This document shows positions 43,171 to 52,324 of a stretch of 64,000 nt of DNA, one piece after another. Position 1 is the stretch's first letter, and each line of letters opens with the position of its first letter. Position numbers and translations under genes: made by a program. The DNA comes from Betaproteobacteria bacterium (lineage in GTDB: Bacteria; Pseudomonadota; Gammaproteobacteria; Burkholderiales; Burkholderiaceae), in assembly GCA_009927445.1 (NCBI GenBank), contig RFMZ01000201.1, positions 1-64,000 of the forward strand, given 5' to 3'. The notes beneath the pieces were generated by a model, which was given only the letters and a program-made list of their open reading frames with translations, searched no databases and was not told the origin of the DNA.

Positions 43171-44553
43171 ATGACAACCACACTCACCAAACAACTCATT
43201 ACGCAATGCTTGCATGAACTCCCCAAAAGAATTCAAGAAGAAACGCTCAAAGCTGCTAACCAATGCCTAGTAGACTGCCTAGCTACAGCTTATGCGGCTT
43301 ATGGTGAGGCTCCTATTAATATGCTTCGCAAACTGTATATTGACTCTCCCACAACCGGTGCTAGCACCGTCATCGGATATGGCGAAAAAGCGCGTCCAGC
43401 AGATGCTGCCCTAGTCAATGGCGCAATGATTAGCCTACAACTTTTTGATGATAATCAGGCTCAAATGCGAGGCCACCCCTCAGGGCCACTTTTACCAGCA
43501 GTCCTAGCCCTGGCGGAGTTAAAAGACGCATCCATTGAAGAAGCACTCACAGCTTTTATTATCGGGTATGAGGTGGAATGTCGCTTCGGCACAATCTTAA
43601 ATCCATCCCATTATGAATTAGGGTGGCATGCAACCGCAACCCAAGGCACCTTAGCCGCCGTTATAGCAAGTGCTTTAATTCTGGGACTAGATGATCATAC
43701 CTGCGCACACGCCCTAGGAATAACAGCCTCGATGGTCGGTGGTGTGCGTCGAAACTTTGGCACCATGACCATGTCCTTACATAGCGGGCTAGCCTCTAGT
43801 AACGGCATTCGGGCAGCACAATTGGCTGAACAAGGATTTACAGCTGATCCTGAAATTTTTGATGGCCCGATGAATCTTGCTGAAATCTTCTCGCGCGAAT
43901 GGTCTCCCGATCTTCTAGAAAAGAATCTTCCCCTTTGGGGGAAGCCTTTCATGATCGTTAATCCTGGCGCTACTTTTAAATTGTATCCGTGCGGTAGACC
44001 GCCATTGTTCGCCGTTGATTGCGTGATTGAAATTCAAGAAAAATACGCTATCGATCTCAAAGATATTGAAAAAATACAAGCAGATGTCAGTTTTCTGTAT
44101 CCCCGAACACTAATCCACCAAAGACCTATCAATGGCCTACAAGCAAAAGCCTCTTTACAGTACTGTATTGCGACAACGTTCTTAGATACTCGGCCCACCC
44201 TCAAATCATTTACCGATAGCGCCGTAGCACGTCCTGAAATTAACGCCTTAATTGATCTCATTGAAGTGCATGTACCGCCCCACTTAACAGAAGATATTCC
44301 GGCAGTTCGTAAAGCGCCTTTTGAACAACCCGTAAAAATAACTGTCCAAACTAAGTCTGGGAAAACGTATAGTGCTACCGTACCAATCCATAAGGGCTCA
44401 CCGCAAAATCCGGCGAGCCCAAACGACCTGCAACAAAAATTTATTGATTGTGCAACCATGCACATTCCACTGGCAAAAGCGAAGACGATCTTAGATTTTA
44501 TCTCCCAACCAAACGCCAAAGTTCGCACTCTCATGCAACTCTTGCAAGTCTAA
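43171..44553 (+). CDS. MmgE/PrpD-family protein (2-methylcitrate dehydratase-like)
   Basis: Cytoplasmic cofactor-free dehydratase/isomerase-fold protein, 460 aa. The helical domain has ADAALVNGAMISLQLFDD and GWHATATQGTLAAVIASAL, where family members have ...ALVNG...H..D and H.T...G..AAA. GGVRRNFGTMTMSLHSGLA and LYPCGRPPLFAVD follow, the latter typical (YP.C...h...D). FDD in place of (L)DFDD and the TctC neighbour suggest a substrate different from 2-methylcitrate. Relatives include cis-aconitate decarboxylase and iminodisuccinate epimerase, so the reaction is open. Confidence 0.88.
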   Translation: MTTTLTKQLITQCLHELPKRIQEETLKAANQCLVDCLATAYAAYGEAPINMLRKLYIDSPTTGASTVIGYGEKARPADAALVNGAMISLQLFDDNQAQMRGHPSGPLLPAVLALAELKDASIEEALTAFIIGYEVECRFGTILNPSHYELGWHATATQGTLAAVIASALILGLDDHTCAHALGITASMVGGVRRNFGTMTMSLHSGLASSNGIRAAQLAEQGFTADPEIFDGPMNLAEIFSREWSPDLLEKNLPLWGKPFMIVNPGATFKLYPCGRPPLFAVDCVIEIQEKYAIDLKDIEKIQADVSFLYPRTLIHQRPINGLQAKASLQYCIATTFLDTRPTLKSFTDSAVARPEINALIDLIEVHVPPHLTEDIPAVRKAPFEQPVKITVQTKSGKTYSATVPIHKGSPQNPASPNDLQQKFIDCATMHIPLAKAKTILDFISQPNAKVRTLMQLLQV

Positions 44554-44581
44554 CTCACTCTATAGAAATACCTATCTACGC

Positions 44582-45664
44582 ATGAAACTATCCATCGTTG
44601 TTGAAGAAGATCGCGTCTTGCGATTAATGCAAGTTATCTTAGATCCGACAACTAGCCCAGAACGAATCGCTGCTTTTACCGATTACAACTCAACCGATCA
44701 AATTGATTTTCTGGGCTGGCTGACCACCCTTCGTCAAGAAATACCAAGTATCTACCCCGCCCATGTGGAACTTGTTGCCAATGAAGAAACCTTTCTTCTG
44801 CAACTGCAGCAAGCTGATATTGCAATCGTTGAGAGTAATGTCATTGGTCGGGATGAATTAATGATCGCAAAGAATTTAAAATTAATTGGTAATTTTGGAG
44901 TTCTAACAAATAACATTGATCTTCAAGCCTGTGCCGCTCGATCAATTCCGGTCCTGACAGTTCGTCGTCGTACCAATATTGCCATGGCAGAACATACGCT
45001 GATGCTCATTTTGAGTCTGGCAAAAAGATTACCGCTAATCAATGGTCTTTTGACCGAAGATCAATTAGCGAAAGCAGGCTTTTCATTTAAGCCCTATGAT
45101 TCACGACACACTGCCAAAGCAAACTACGGCAGAATTCCCGATCTGAGGACTCTGCATGGCTTAAAAATTGGTCTACTCGGCTTAGGCGAAATAGGCCAAG
45201 AAGTCGCTAAACTTTTAAAACCTTTTGGGATGGAAGTCTTTTATCATAAAAGGCAGCGACTGTTAGCGTCCGAAGAAGAATTACTTGGCGTGCATTACTG
45301 CTCTTTTAATGAACTATTTTCCCAATCTGAATTTTTAAGTGTGCATATCCCCTTCTCAGACTCGACGCGTGGTTTAGTAAATCATGAGGCACTAACTAGA
45401 ATGCCTCAAGGTGCATATCTAATCAATACGTCTCGGGCTGAAATTGTTGATCATGACGCCCTAGTAAATGCTCTGGCGTCCAATCATTTAGCGGGGGCAG
45501 GTTGTGATGTGCACTATAGTGAACCCACGCATCCTGAAGAACCACTCCTTCAATTTCCCCAAATGATTAGTACCCCGCATCTGGGCGGTGCCTCCAGAAT
45601 GAATGGGCTTATGGATGCAAAAAACTTATTATTACAAATCCAAGAGCAAATAAAAAAGTGGTAA
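44582..45664 (+). CDS. D-isomer-specific 2-hydroxyacid dehydrogenase
   Basis: NAD-dependent oxidoreductase of 360 aa. Rossmann motif GLLGLGEIGQEVAKLL near 200-215; catalytic Arg in INTSRAEIVD, Glu in VHYSEPTHPEEP and His in STPHLGGAS. The N-terminal catalytic domain is longer than usual by about 40 residues (LDPTTSPERIAAFTDYNSTD). It probably oxidises or reduces a 2-hydroxyacid produced by the MmgE/PrpD protein whose gene ends 28 bp upstream. Confidence 0.9.
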   Translation: MKLSIVVEEDRVLRLMQVILDPTTSPERIAAFTDYNSTDQIDFLGWLTTLRQEIPSIYPAHVELVANEETFLLQLQQADIAIVESNVIGRDELMIAKNLKLIGNFGVLTNNIDLQACAARSIPVLTVRRRTNIAMAEHTLMLILSLAKRLPLINGLLTEDQLAKAGFSFKPYDSRHTAKANYGRIPDLRTLHGLKIGLLGLGEIGQEVAKLLKPFGMEVFYHKRQRLLASEEELLGVHYCSFNELFSQSEFLSVHIPFSDSTRGLVNHEALTRMPQGAYLINTSRAEIVDHDALVNALASNHLAGAGCDVHYSEPTHPEEPLLQFPQMISTPHLGGASRMNGLMDAKNLLLQIQEQIKKW

Positions 45665-45728
45665 AGAACTACCCTTTAAAAAAGTTGGGACTATCTATTC
45701 TGGGTGCACTAATTGAATTTCCACAAAT

Positions 45729-46718
45729 TTAATTTGCCACGATATTGGCTTCTTTTACAACTCTTCCCCAACGAATAGTTTCCGCTTTAATAAAAGCACC
45801 AAATGCTTCAGGCGTATCTAATTGCACAATAGCGCCTTCCGAACGTAAACGCTCTCTGGCTTCAATCGTATCAAAGGCCATTTTGGTGCCTTGGTTTAAT
45901 AGATCAATAATCTCGCGCGAGGTGCCTGCTCTGACAACAACTCCGTACCACTGAGTTGCATCAAAACCCTTTAACTCAGTTACTCCAGATTCAGCCAAAG
46001 TGGGTATTTGCGGTAAAACATCCACACGTTTCGTGCTTGAAACACCTAAAGGATTTAATTTTTTACCAAGAATATGCTGCATGAGGGGCGGCGCACCAGT
46101 CATCGTCATATTCACCTGACCACCTAATAAATCCATTACTGCCGGAGCAGTTCCTTTGTAGGGAATATGCAAGATATCGGTGCCAGTCAGCAATTTAAAA
46201 TACTCCATCGCAATATGCGCTGCACCTCCACTACCTCCAGAACTGTAGGTTAATTTACCAGGATTATTTTTAGCGTAAGTAATCAACTCTTGAATAGTTT
46301 TAAAAGGCTGATTCGGATTAATAACAAAGACGTTTGGTACTAAGGCTATCCGGCTAATCGGCGCTAGATCTTTCATCGGATCGTAAGATAAGTTTTTGAA
46401 TAAAGCCGCGTTCACAGCTAACGTTCCAATATGCCCCATAAAAATCGTATGACCATCCGTAGGCATTTTAAGCAATTCATTCATCGCAATCTGCCCACTT
46501 GCCCCCGCTTTATTCTCAATAATCACCGGCTGCTTCCAAATTTGCGTTAGCTTCTCGCCAAGCATTCGTGAAAATATATCAGTCGACCCACCAGGAGGAA
46601 AAGGTACTATTAACCGAATCGGCTTTTGGGGATATGATGCTTGTGCTAAACCTATGGGAGAAGCGCCAAGGCCAAACATTGCCAGGAATACAACTATTCC
46701 TCGAAAAAACTGTGTCAT
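45729..46718 (-). CDS. Bug/TctC-family substrate-binding protein
   Basis: Periplasmic binding protein of 329 aa. Leader FFRGIVVFLAMFGLGASPIGLAQA; blocks IRLIVPFPPGGSTDIFSRML, IENKAGASGQIAMNELL, TDGHTIFMGHIGTL, LHIPYKGTAPAVMDLLGGQVNMTM. ATG 46718; a TTG at 46733 is disregarded. Last gene of the minus-strand operon with HMG-CoA lyase-like, enoyl-CoA hydratase and CoA-transferase genes; a second TctC opens that operon. Confidence 0.93.
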   Translation of the reverse strand: MTQFFRGIVVFLAMFGLGASPIGLAQASYPQKPIRLIVPFPPGGSTDIFSRMLGEKLTQIWKQPVIIENKAGASGQIAMNELLKMPTDGHTIFMGHIGTLAVNAALFKNLSYDPMKDLAPISRIALVPNVFVINPNQPFKTIQELITYAKNNPGKLTYSSGGSGGAAHIAMEYFKLLTGTDILHIPYKGTAPAVMDLLGGQVNMTMTGAPPLMQHILGKKLNPLGVSSTKRVDVLPQIPTLAESGVTELKGFDATQWYGVVVRAGTSREIIDLLNQGTKMAFDTIEARERLRSEGAIVQLDTPEAFGAFIKAETIRWGRVVKEANIVAN

Positions 46719-46741
46719 CAATATATCTCTCAATAAAAGTA

Positions 46742-47827
46742 CTATGCTTTTTGATCTTTTTTAAGCCAGGGCTTCGGATTCCCCTCGTAGACTGATGGCC
46801 CTAATCGAAAATGTTGCGCCTCTCGAAAAGTAAATACCGCCGGGACATCTTCGTCGTAAAGCGTAGCACCAGATGGCAAACCACCATTCATCGCCACTTG
46901 CGAATGTAGTGGCCTACCTAAGATTTCTGATAGTCGCGCTGAAACTTCGATCAAGCGATCCACTCGAATCCCGGTTGGAATACCTAAGGTATCCAATAAA
47001 TGGACGAAATCTTCAGTAGGAATCATGCCAGTAGCCTGACCATTACCGCAATATGGACACCCGCCTATGCCCCCAATTGTTGTATCAGCAATGAGGGTAT
47101 GCCGATGATCTAAGCATTTAATCGCTTCATACATCGATAACATGGCTAAGCCCCTAGCATTATGCAAATGCAAATGGAAGTCCGTTATGGATGGGAAAAG
47201 TTCTTTAATCGCCAACATATCTTGCGCTACTGCAGTCGGGGTGTTCCATGCCATCGGGTCTGCCATATCGACTCGTTTGACAGGTATCCCAGCCTCTTGC
47301 CAAGCATGGTATTGCTTGGATAGTGACTGCATGCGCGTTTCATGAGAAAACTGACCAGACCAGTTCGATCCCCAACCAGCACTTAAACCAATACCACCCT
47401 CTGTTAACCCTTCTGCCTTGGCACGTTGAATTGGACTTAACCAAGTTTGTTCTTGCTCTTCTAATGATCGGTTTGTATTGCGCTTAATAAATACTGGACA
47501 GATGTGTAAATGCGTTGCCTGAATCGGCTCAACCGTCACCGGTGGAGAATGCTGCAAGCGCTCAACACGACCCCTTTCGTTTAAAGCTAAAACATAAAAG
47601 GAAACTCCAGGACGCGCTTTCAGTCGCTTGACCAACTCCAAGGAATCAGCCATTTGAGGACTCCACTTGGGATTGACAAAAGCCCCAACCACCATCCGGC
47701 TTAATCCAGCATCAACCATCTTTTCAAGTAACTCAAATTTTTCATCTAAAGTTACACCTTCTCGCTCAATCTGTAAGCCGTCTCTTAAAGTTTCATCGGT
47801 AATAAGTACGGTAGGATAGTTAGTCAT
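46742..47827 (-). CDS. Hydroxymethylglutaryl-CoA lyase-family enzyme
   Basis: TIM-barrel lyase of the HMGL/DRE-TIM superfamily, 361 aa. ITDETLRDGLQIE gives the catalytic R-D and metal Asp, HLHLHNARGLAML the HxH metal ligands, and IGGCPYCGNGQATG the active-site Cys loop of true HMG-CoA lyases (G.GGCP.). Expected reaction is cleavage of HMG-CoA or a homologous 3-hydroxy-3-alkyl acyl-CoA to acetyl-CoA or similar and an oxoacid. At 361 aa it is longer than the usual 300. The enoyl-CoA hydratase gene lies 13 bp upstream. Confidence 0.9.
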   Translation of the reverse strand: MTNYPTVLITDETLRDGLQIEREGVTLDEKFELLEKMVDAGLSRMVVGAFVNPKWSPQMADSLELVKRLKARPGVSFYVLALNERGRVERLQHSPPVTVEPIQATHLHICPVFIKRNTNRSLEEQEQTWLSPIQRAKAEGLTEGGIGLSAGWGSNWSGQFSHETRMQSLSKQYHAWQEAGIPVKRVDMADPMAWNTPTAVAQDMLAIKELFPSITDFHLHLHNARGLAMLSMYEAIKCLDHRHTLIADTTIGGIGGCPYCGNGQATGMIPTEDFVHLLDTLGIPTGIRVDRLIEVSARLSEILGRPLHSQVAMNGGLPSGATLYDEDVPAVFTFREAQHFRLGPSVYEGNPKPWLKKDQKA

Positions 47828-47840
47828 ATGTTTTCCTTGT

Positions 47841-48638
47841 TTAACGATTTTTCCAAACGGGCGAACGCTTTTCTAGACGAGCAGCGATTCCCTCCTGGCG
47901 ATCTTCACTCAAATAGGGGTTCATACCCGGATCTTGACGAAGTGCGGATGCTACTGATAAATCTAAACCACGCAGAGCAACTGCTTTGACTCGTCGGACT
48001 GAAATTGGGGCATTTTTAGCAATTGTATGTGCCAGACTGATTGCCTGCTTCAACACATCCTCCGCCGGCACCAAACGATTCATTAAACCGAGCTCCAGCG
48101 CTCGCTCAGCCGATATATACTCACCCGTTAATAACATCTCTAATGCCTGGGTTACGCCAATTAATCTAGGTAATAAAACCGAACCAAAGTTCGCTCCCAT
48201 ACCAATCTTTGTCTCAGGCAACCCAAACACAGCAGCGGCATGCGTTACCCGTAAATTACAAGCAATAGCTAACTCAAAGCCACCCGCTACAGCACTCCCA
48301 TTCAAAGCAGCGATGGTCGGTTTTTTCATTTCATACACGACTTCAAAGACATTTCGGTCTATGCGGTTCATCGGCGTTCGAAAGCGGACTCCTGCCTGGT
48401 CATTCTGATGCATATCTTTTAGATCTGCCCCGGCGCAAAAGGCCGCAGGCCCAGTACCTGTGATTACGACAACGCGTACCCCCGAGTCCTCATCAGCATC
48501 TAGCAAGGCAGTAATCAATTGCATTTTTAATGACTCTGATAAAGCATTCCGGCGCTCGGGGCGATTCAACCTGAATACCCGAACAAATTGATCGTCGGTA
48601 ATAATTAATTCATCAGTTTGTGGATGAACTTCAGTCAT
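47841..48638 (-). CDS. Enoyl-CoA hydratase/isomerase-family protein
   Basis: Crotonase-fold enzyme of 265 aa. GPAAFCAGADLKDM forms the first oxyanion loop, NGSAVAGGFELAIACNLRV the second with the Glu in FELA, and PETKIGMGANFGSVLLPRLIG carries the second Glu of hydratases. It resembles 3-methylglutaconyl-CoA hydratases as much as short-chain enoyl-CoA hydratases. Between the CoA-transferase and HMG-CoA-lyase-like genes, which favours hydration of an unsaturated acyl-CoA before lyase cleavage. Confidence 0.9.
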   Translation of the reverse strand: MTEVHPQTDELIITDDQFVRVFRLNRPERRNALSESLKMQLITALLDADEDSGVRVVVITGTGPAAFCAGADLKDMHQNDQAGVRFRTPMNRIDRNVFEVVYEMKKPTIAALNGSAVAGGFELAIACNLRVTHAAAVFGLPETKIGMGANFGSVLLPRLIGVTQALEMLLTGEYISAERALELGLMNRLVPAEDVLKQAISLAHTIAKNAPISVRRVKAVALRGLDLSVASALRQDPGMNPYLSEDRQEGIAARLEKRSPVWKNR

Positions 48639-48652
48639 CTCTTACGACCTTT

Positions 48653-49888
48653 CTAAACAAATTTAAAGACAGCTTTTTGCTCTACTGCAGTTTCAATCTC
48701 TTCTGTAGTAAACCCGAATTCTTGCATGACCTCCAAGGTATTTTCACCTAGCCTAGGAGCAGGTAAAAATTCAGTTCGAACACCCCCTGAAAACTGATTA
48801 GTAAGCCCTAGCTGCTTTATCATACCCTCAGAAGGATGCTCCGCCTCAAAGATAAAACCAACATCCTGCAAATGTGGATCAATCATTAAATCTTCTAATG
48901 AGTTATATCGCATGCAGGGAATATCATGTTTTTCAAAAATCACAATCCACTCCGCTGAGGTCTTATTAGCCAACGATTTTGAACGTAATAAATAATACGC
49001 TTCACTATTTTTTGTCCGACTTGCCACATTCGAAAAACGTGGATCATCTTTTAACTCAGGTCGACCAATTACTTCAAAAAACGCAAAGGCTTGGGCATCC
49101 GTATTGGGTGAAATAGATATATACCCATCCAAAGTTTTTACTGGACGGTTATTTTTGTCTAATACCCGAGCATCACCAATCGGTCCGATGGCAGGTTCAA
49201 AGGTCATATTACCCATATGCTCTCTTAGAACAAATGCCGCCGCGGTCTCAAACATCGGTATCTCAATTAATTCGCCCTGCCCCACTCGGGTGCGCCGATA
49301 TAAAGCAAAACCAATTGCTTGGGCACTGACTAAGCCAGTAATATGGTCTGTCATCACTAAAGGAACAAAGCGGGGTTCTCCACTCGATTTTTCAAAGGTG
49401 GCAGCGACTCCAGCAGATGATTGGATAACTGTATCGTAAGCCGGACGATTGAAATATTGCCCACCTCGCCCAAACGCTAACATCTGACAATAAATGAGCT
49501 GCGGGTTACTTTCGTGCAAACTAACCCAATCTAACCCAAGTTTGTCTAGGGCATCTGGACGTATATTGGTAATAAAAATATCGGCTTGAGATATAAGCCG
49601 CAACATAACCTCTTTACCAGCTGGACTTTTTAAATCAATACAAACAGACTTTTTATTTCGGTTAAAGTTAATAAACTTACCCGTCATACCTAGATTACGC
49701 CCGCCCCCGCCAAGTTGACGCATCAAATCGCCACTGGGTGCTTCAATTTTAATCACCTGCGCGCCGTGATCCGCCAGTGTTAACGAACAAACCGGGCCAA
49801 CGACCACCGAAGATAAGTCAATGATAACCACCCCATCTAATGGGCCCTTACTGATCTTTTTGGGATTGGAAGTACGAGTTTCAGTCAC
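48653..49888 (-). CDS. CaiB/BaiF-type (family III) CoA transferase
   Basis: Formyl-CoA-transferase-like CoA transferase of 411 aa. GPLDGVVIIDLSSVVVGPVC and ADHGAQVIKIEAPSGDLMR are the N-terminal family signature, with FINFNRNKKSVCIDLKSPAG next; the catalytic Asp sits in RPAYDTVIQSSAG. It transfers CoA from succinyl- or another acyl-CoA to a free acid. The gene overlaps the TctC gene upstream by 8 bp, linking activation directly to uptake. Confidence 0.92.
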   Translation of the reverse strand: MTETRTSNPKKISKGPLDGVVIIDLSSVVVGPVCSLTLADHGAQVIKIEAPSGDLMRQLGGGGRNLGMTGKFINFNRNKKSVCIDLKSPAGKEVMLRLISQADIFITNIRPDALDKLGLDWVSLHESNPQLIYCQMLAFGRGGQYFNRPAYDTVIQSSAGVAATFEKSSGEPRFVPLVMTDHITGLVSAQAIGFALYRRTRVGQGELIEIPMFETAAAFVLREHMGNMTFEPAIGPIGDARVLDKNNRPVKTLDGYISISPNTDAQAFAFFEVIGRPELKDDPRFSNVASRTKNSEAYYLLRSKSLANKTSAEWIVIFEKHDIPCMRYNSLEDLMIDPHLQDVGFIFEAEHPSEGMIKQLGLTNQFSGGVRTEFLPAPRLGENTLEVMQEFGFTTEEIETAVEQKAVFKFV

Positions 49889-50876
49889 CTTTTAAACCCA
49901 TCTGACCAACTAGTGGTCCCCACTTCTTCGCATCCGCAATTAAAAATTGGGTGAATTGCTCAGGTGTATTGCCAATCACTTCAGAACCGTCTGCTGTTAA
50001 TCGAGTCCGCATCTCTGGTTGCTTTAACACCTCCACAATGCCTCGCTGAATTTTACGAATAATCTCTGGTGGCGTTTTAGCTGAGGCAATAATTCCGAAC
50101 CAATTTAAAAATTCAAAATCCTTTAAACCAAGCTCTTGCATTGTCGGAGTATTCGGTAATGCCGGTGAGCGAGATTTACTCGTAACCCCAAGTAACCGAA
50201 GCTTACCGGCAGTCGTTAACTCTTTCGCCGTAATTTGCGCTACAAAAGCAAAATCAACATCACCTGCAGCCACAGCAGTTGCTGCAGGTGATGCGCCCCG
50301 ATAAGGAATATGGGTTATTTTCATACCAGTTTCTATACGCATCATTTCGCCTGACAGGTGACCACCACTGCCAATACCCGCAGAGCCGTAATTTAATTGC
50401 CGGCCTTTTCCTAAATCAAGTAAATCTTGATAGGTTTTTACCGGTGATTTAGCGCTAACCACTAACACTAAAGGTGAAGTCACGACCATCGAAACACCCA
50501 CAACATCCTTAATTGGATCATACGGCAACTTTTTAAATAAATAGGGACTTAAGGTATGGGGCGTATAGATAAGTTGTAAGTTATAGCCATCCGCTGGTAA
50601 CTGAATTAAGGCACTCGTGGCAATGATGCCACTCGCACCAGAGCGGTTTTCAATGACTATATTTTGACCTAAGATCTTGCCTAATGGTTCAGCAATTACT
50701 CTGGCATACGTATCACTAGAGGCTCCAGGCACTGAGCCAACCAGCATTCTGATAGGTTGGCTTGGAAATTTCTCAATCGGCTCTGCGGCTCCGACTAGAC
50801 AAGAAAAAAAACCAAAAATAAAAGAAATACATATCCAATTGAGTGTTTGATACGGCTTTTGCAGGCTCTTTTTCAT
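49881..50876 (-). CDS. Bug/TctC-family substrate-binding protein
   Basis: Periplasmic binding protein of 331 aa. Leader NWICISFIFGFFSCLVGAAE; blocks IRMLVGSVPGASSDTYARVI (VGSVPGA instead of PF.PGG), IENRSGASGIIATSALI, ADGYNLQLIYTPHTL, THIPYRGASPAATAVAAGDVDFAF, with IPYRG in place of IPYKG. ATG 50876; a TTG at 50912 is in frame. First gene of the CoA-transferase operon, with the reading frame running into that gene. Confidence 0.93.
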   Translation of the reverse strand: MKKSLQKPYQTLNWICISFIFGFFSCLVGAAEPIEKFPSQPIRMLVGSVPGASSDTYARVIAEPLGKILGQNIVIENRSGASGIIATSALIQLPADGYNLQLIYTPHTLSPYLFKKLPYDPIKDVVGVSMVVTSPLVLVVSAKSPVKTYQDLLDLGKGRQLNYGSAGIGSGGHLSGEMMRIETGMKITHIPYRGASPAATAVAAGDVDFAFVAQITAKELTTAGKLRLLGVTSKSRSPALPNTPTMQELGLKDFEFLNWFGIIASAKTPPEIIRKIQRGIVEVLKQPEMRTRLTADGSEVIGNTPEQFTQFLIADAKKWGPLVGQMGLKGD

Positions 50877-51094
50877 TCTGTTACGCTGACCTATTTTGTT
50901 TGAAATATCCAATTTAAATCCAAATGTGTTAGACCGAATTTTAACGGATTAGGAAAAGTTTATTATGGCCTGTTTTCTTAGATCATTGAATAAACCCTCA
51001 AATATTATTATCACTAATTTTAATAGCTCGCAATTTATAGATACCATGTCAATCATTGTTAAGATAGAGTCTTTCAATTCTTTAAGGTTTTAGT

Positions 51095-52034
51095 ATGACG
51101 ATACCAACTCCATATCAAGTAGTCGTTATAGGCGGAGGGAACAATGGGCGCCGATGTTGCTATCGTTTTTGCTAGGGGTGGCTACCCCACGCAAGTCATC
51201 GAGTCCAACGTGGATCGCTGCGCCTCAATTCCCGGCTACGTTAACCAAGTCATGTCAGAGAGTGGTTACGCTTGTGATCCTCATCTCGTTAGCGTGGTCC
51301 CAACAATGCATGATATCAACTGGACAAATGTCAAACTCGTCGTGGAATGTATCCCCGAACGACTTGATTCTAAAAAAACCCTCTTTGCAGAACTTGAACA
51401 ATGCGTAAATACTGACACAATCCTTGCCAGTAATAGTTCCAGTTTTCCAATTAGCGCCATCTCCGAAGGGCTAAAAACTGCTCACCGGATGATTGGACTT
51501 CACTTCTTTATGCCCGCCCATCTAATTCCATGCGTTGAAGTAGTCTACGGCTCCCAAACGAACCACGCGATTGCCCAGCAACTTACAGAATTAATGACTT
51601 CCTGTGCAATGGTGCCTGTTCAAGTAAAAAAAGATTTGCCTGGATTTTTAGCTAATCGCTTACAACATGCCCTCTCTCGAGAGGCATTTGCAATGATTGA
51701 TGCCGGGATAGCAACTCCAGAGGATATTGATAAAGCGGTACGATTTGGTTTTGGATTTCGCTACTTAGCTGCAGGTCCAGTCATGCAAAGAGACCATGCG
51801 GGTATCGAGATTCATGCCGCAGCTGGAGCTAGCATCTATCCCTCACTCAATAATGCGCCAACCATTGCCAAGTCCCTAGATGATCGAGTTAAAGCCAATC
51901 ACCTGGGTATGAAAACTGGCCAAGGATTTTTTAAATGGACCCCGGAAACGATTCAAATAGAACGAAAAAGATATGACAATATCTTAAAACAAGGACTGCA
52001 AATTATTCAAAATGAAATACCGAAGATTAAATAA
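51095..52034 (+). pseudogene. 3-hydroxyacyl-CoA dehydrogenase, disrupted by a one-base frameshift in the NAD-binding loop
   Basis: From ATG 51095 the frame reads MTIPTPYQVVVIGGGN, the start of a Rossmann fold, then runs into a stop near 51173. In the next frame MGADVAIVFARGGYPTQVIE continues at 51144 and goes on for 296 residues to 52034: CIPERLDSKKTLFAEL, LASNSSSFPIS (catalytic Ser/Asn region), GLHFFMPAHLIPCVEV (catalytic His), and a C-terminal helical domain. One extra A in ACAATG at 51141-51146 explains the break. The downstream part has its own GGAGGG site before ATG 51144, but would lack the first strand and GxGxxG loop. A sequencing error is possible. Confidence 0.85.
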
Positions 52035-52251
52035 ATTTTTCTTGAGCATTCTTCTTCGACATGTAGTACCCAAGCTGGAAATTTGGCACCGTTAGCACTT
52101 TATAAAATTTATAAATCGTACTAGGGTTATTACTGATACGACTTGTTTTAATACAACCCGTCTGATATACACAATAGCGCCAACTGCGTATTGGATAAAA
52201 ACGGATACCTTGAATTGCATTAGGGCTTAACCTAGGTATTCTTATTCCTAA
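52027..52251 (-). pseudogene. Open frame of 74 codons without a start, possible gene remnant
   Basis: On the minus strand between the disrupted dehydrogenase and the oxidoreductase operon a frame without ATG reads IRFYPIRSWRYCVYQTGC, later IYKFYKVLTVPNFQLGYYMS and ends KKNAQEKFI. Aromatic and Cys residues look protein-like, and no stop occurs for 74 codons in AT-rich DNA. I do not recognise a family. It may be the C-terminal stump of a lost gene, or chance. Confidence 0.3.
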
Positions 52252-52324
52252 TTATAGGTAGAATGGGATTGAAAAAAATATTTTGATAATTAAGTCAATC
52301 AGCTAGGTAGTTAAGGAGACCGAT

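Noticed and set aside
44034-44534. Minus-strand frame of 166 codons
   Set aside because: Antisense to the MmgE/PrpD gene, whose family blocks are clear.
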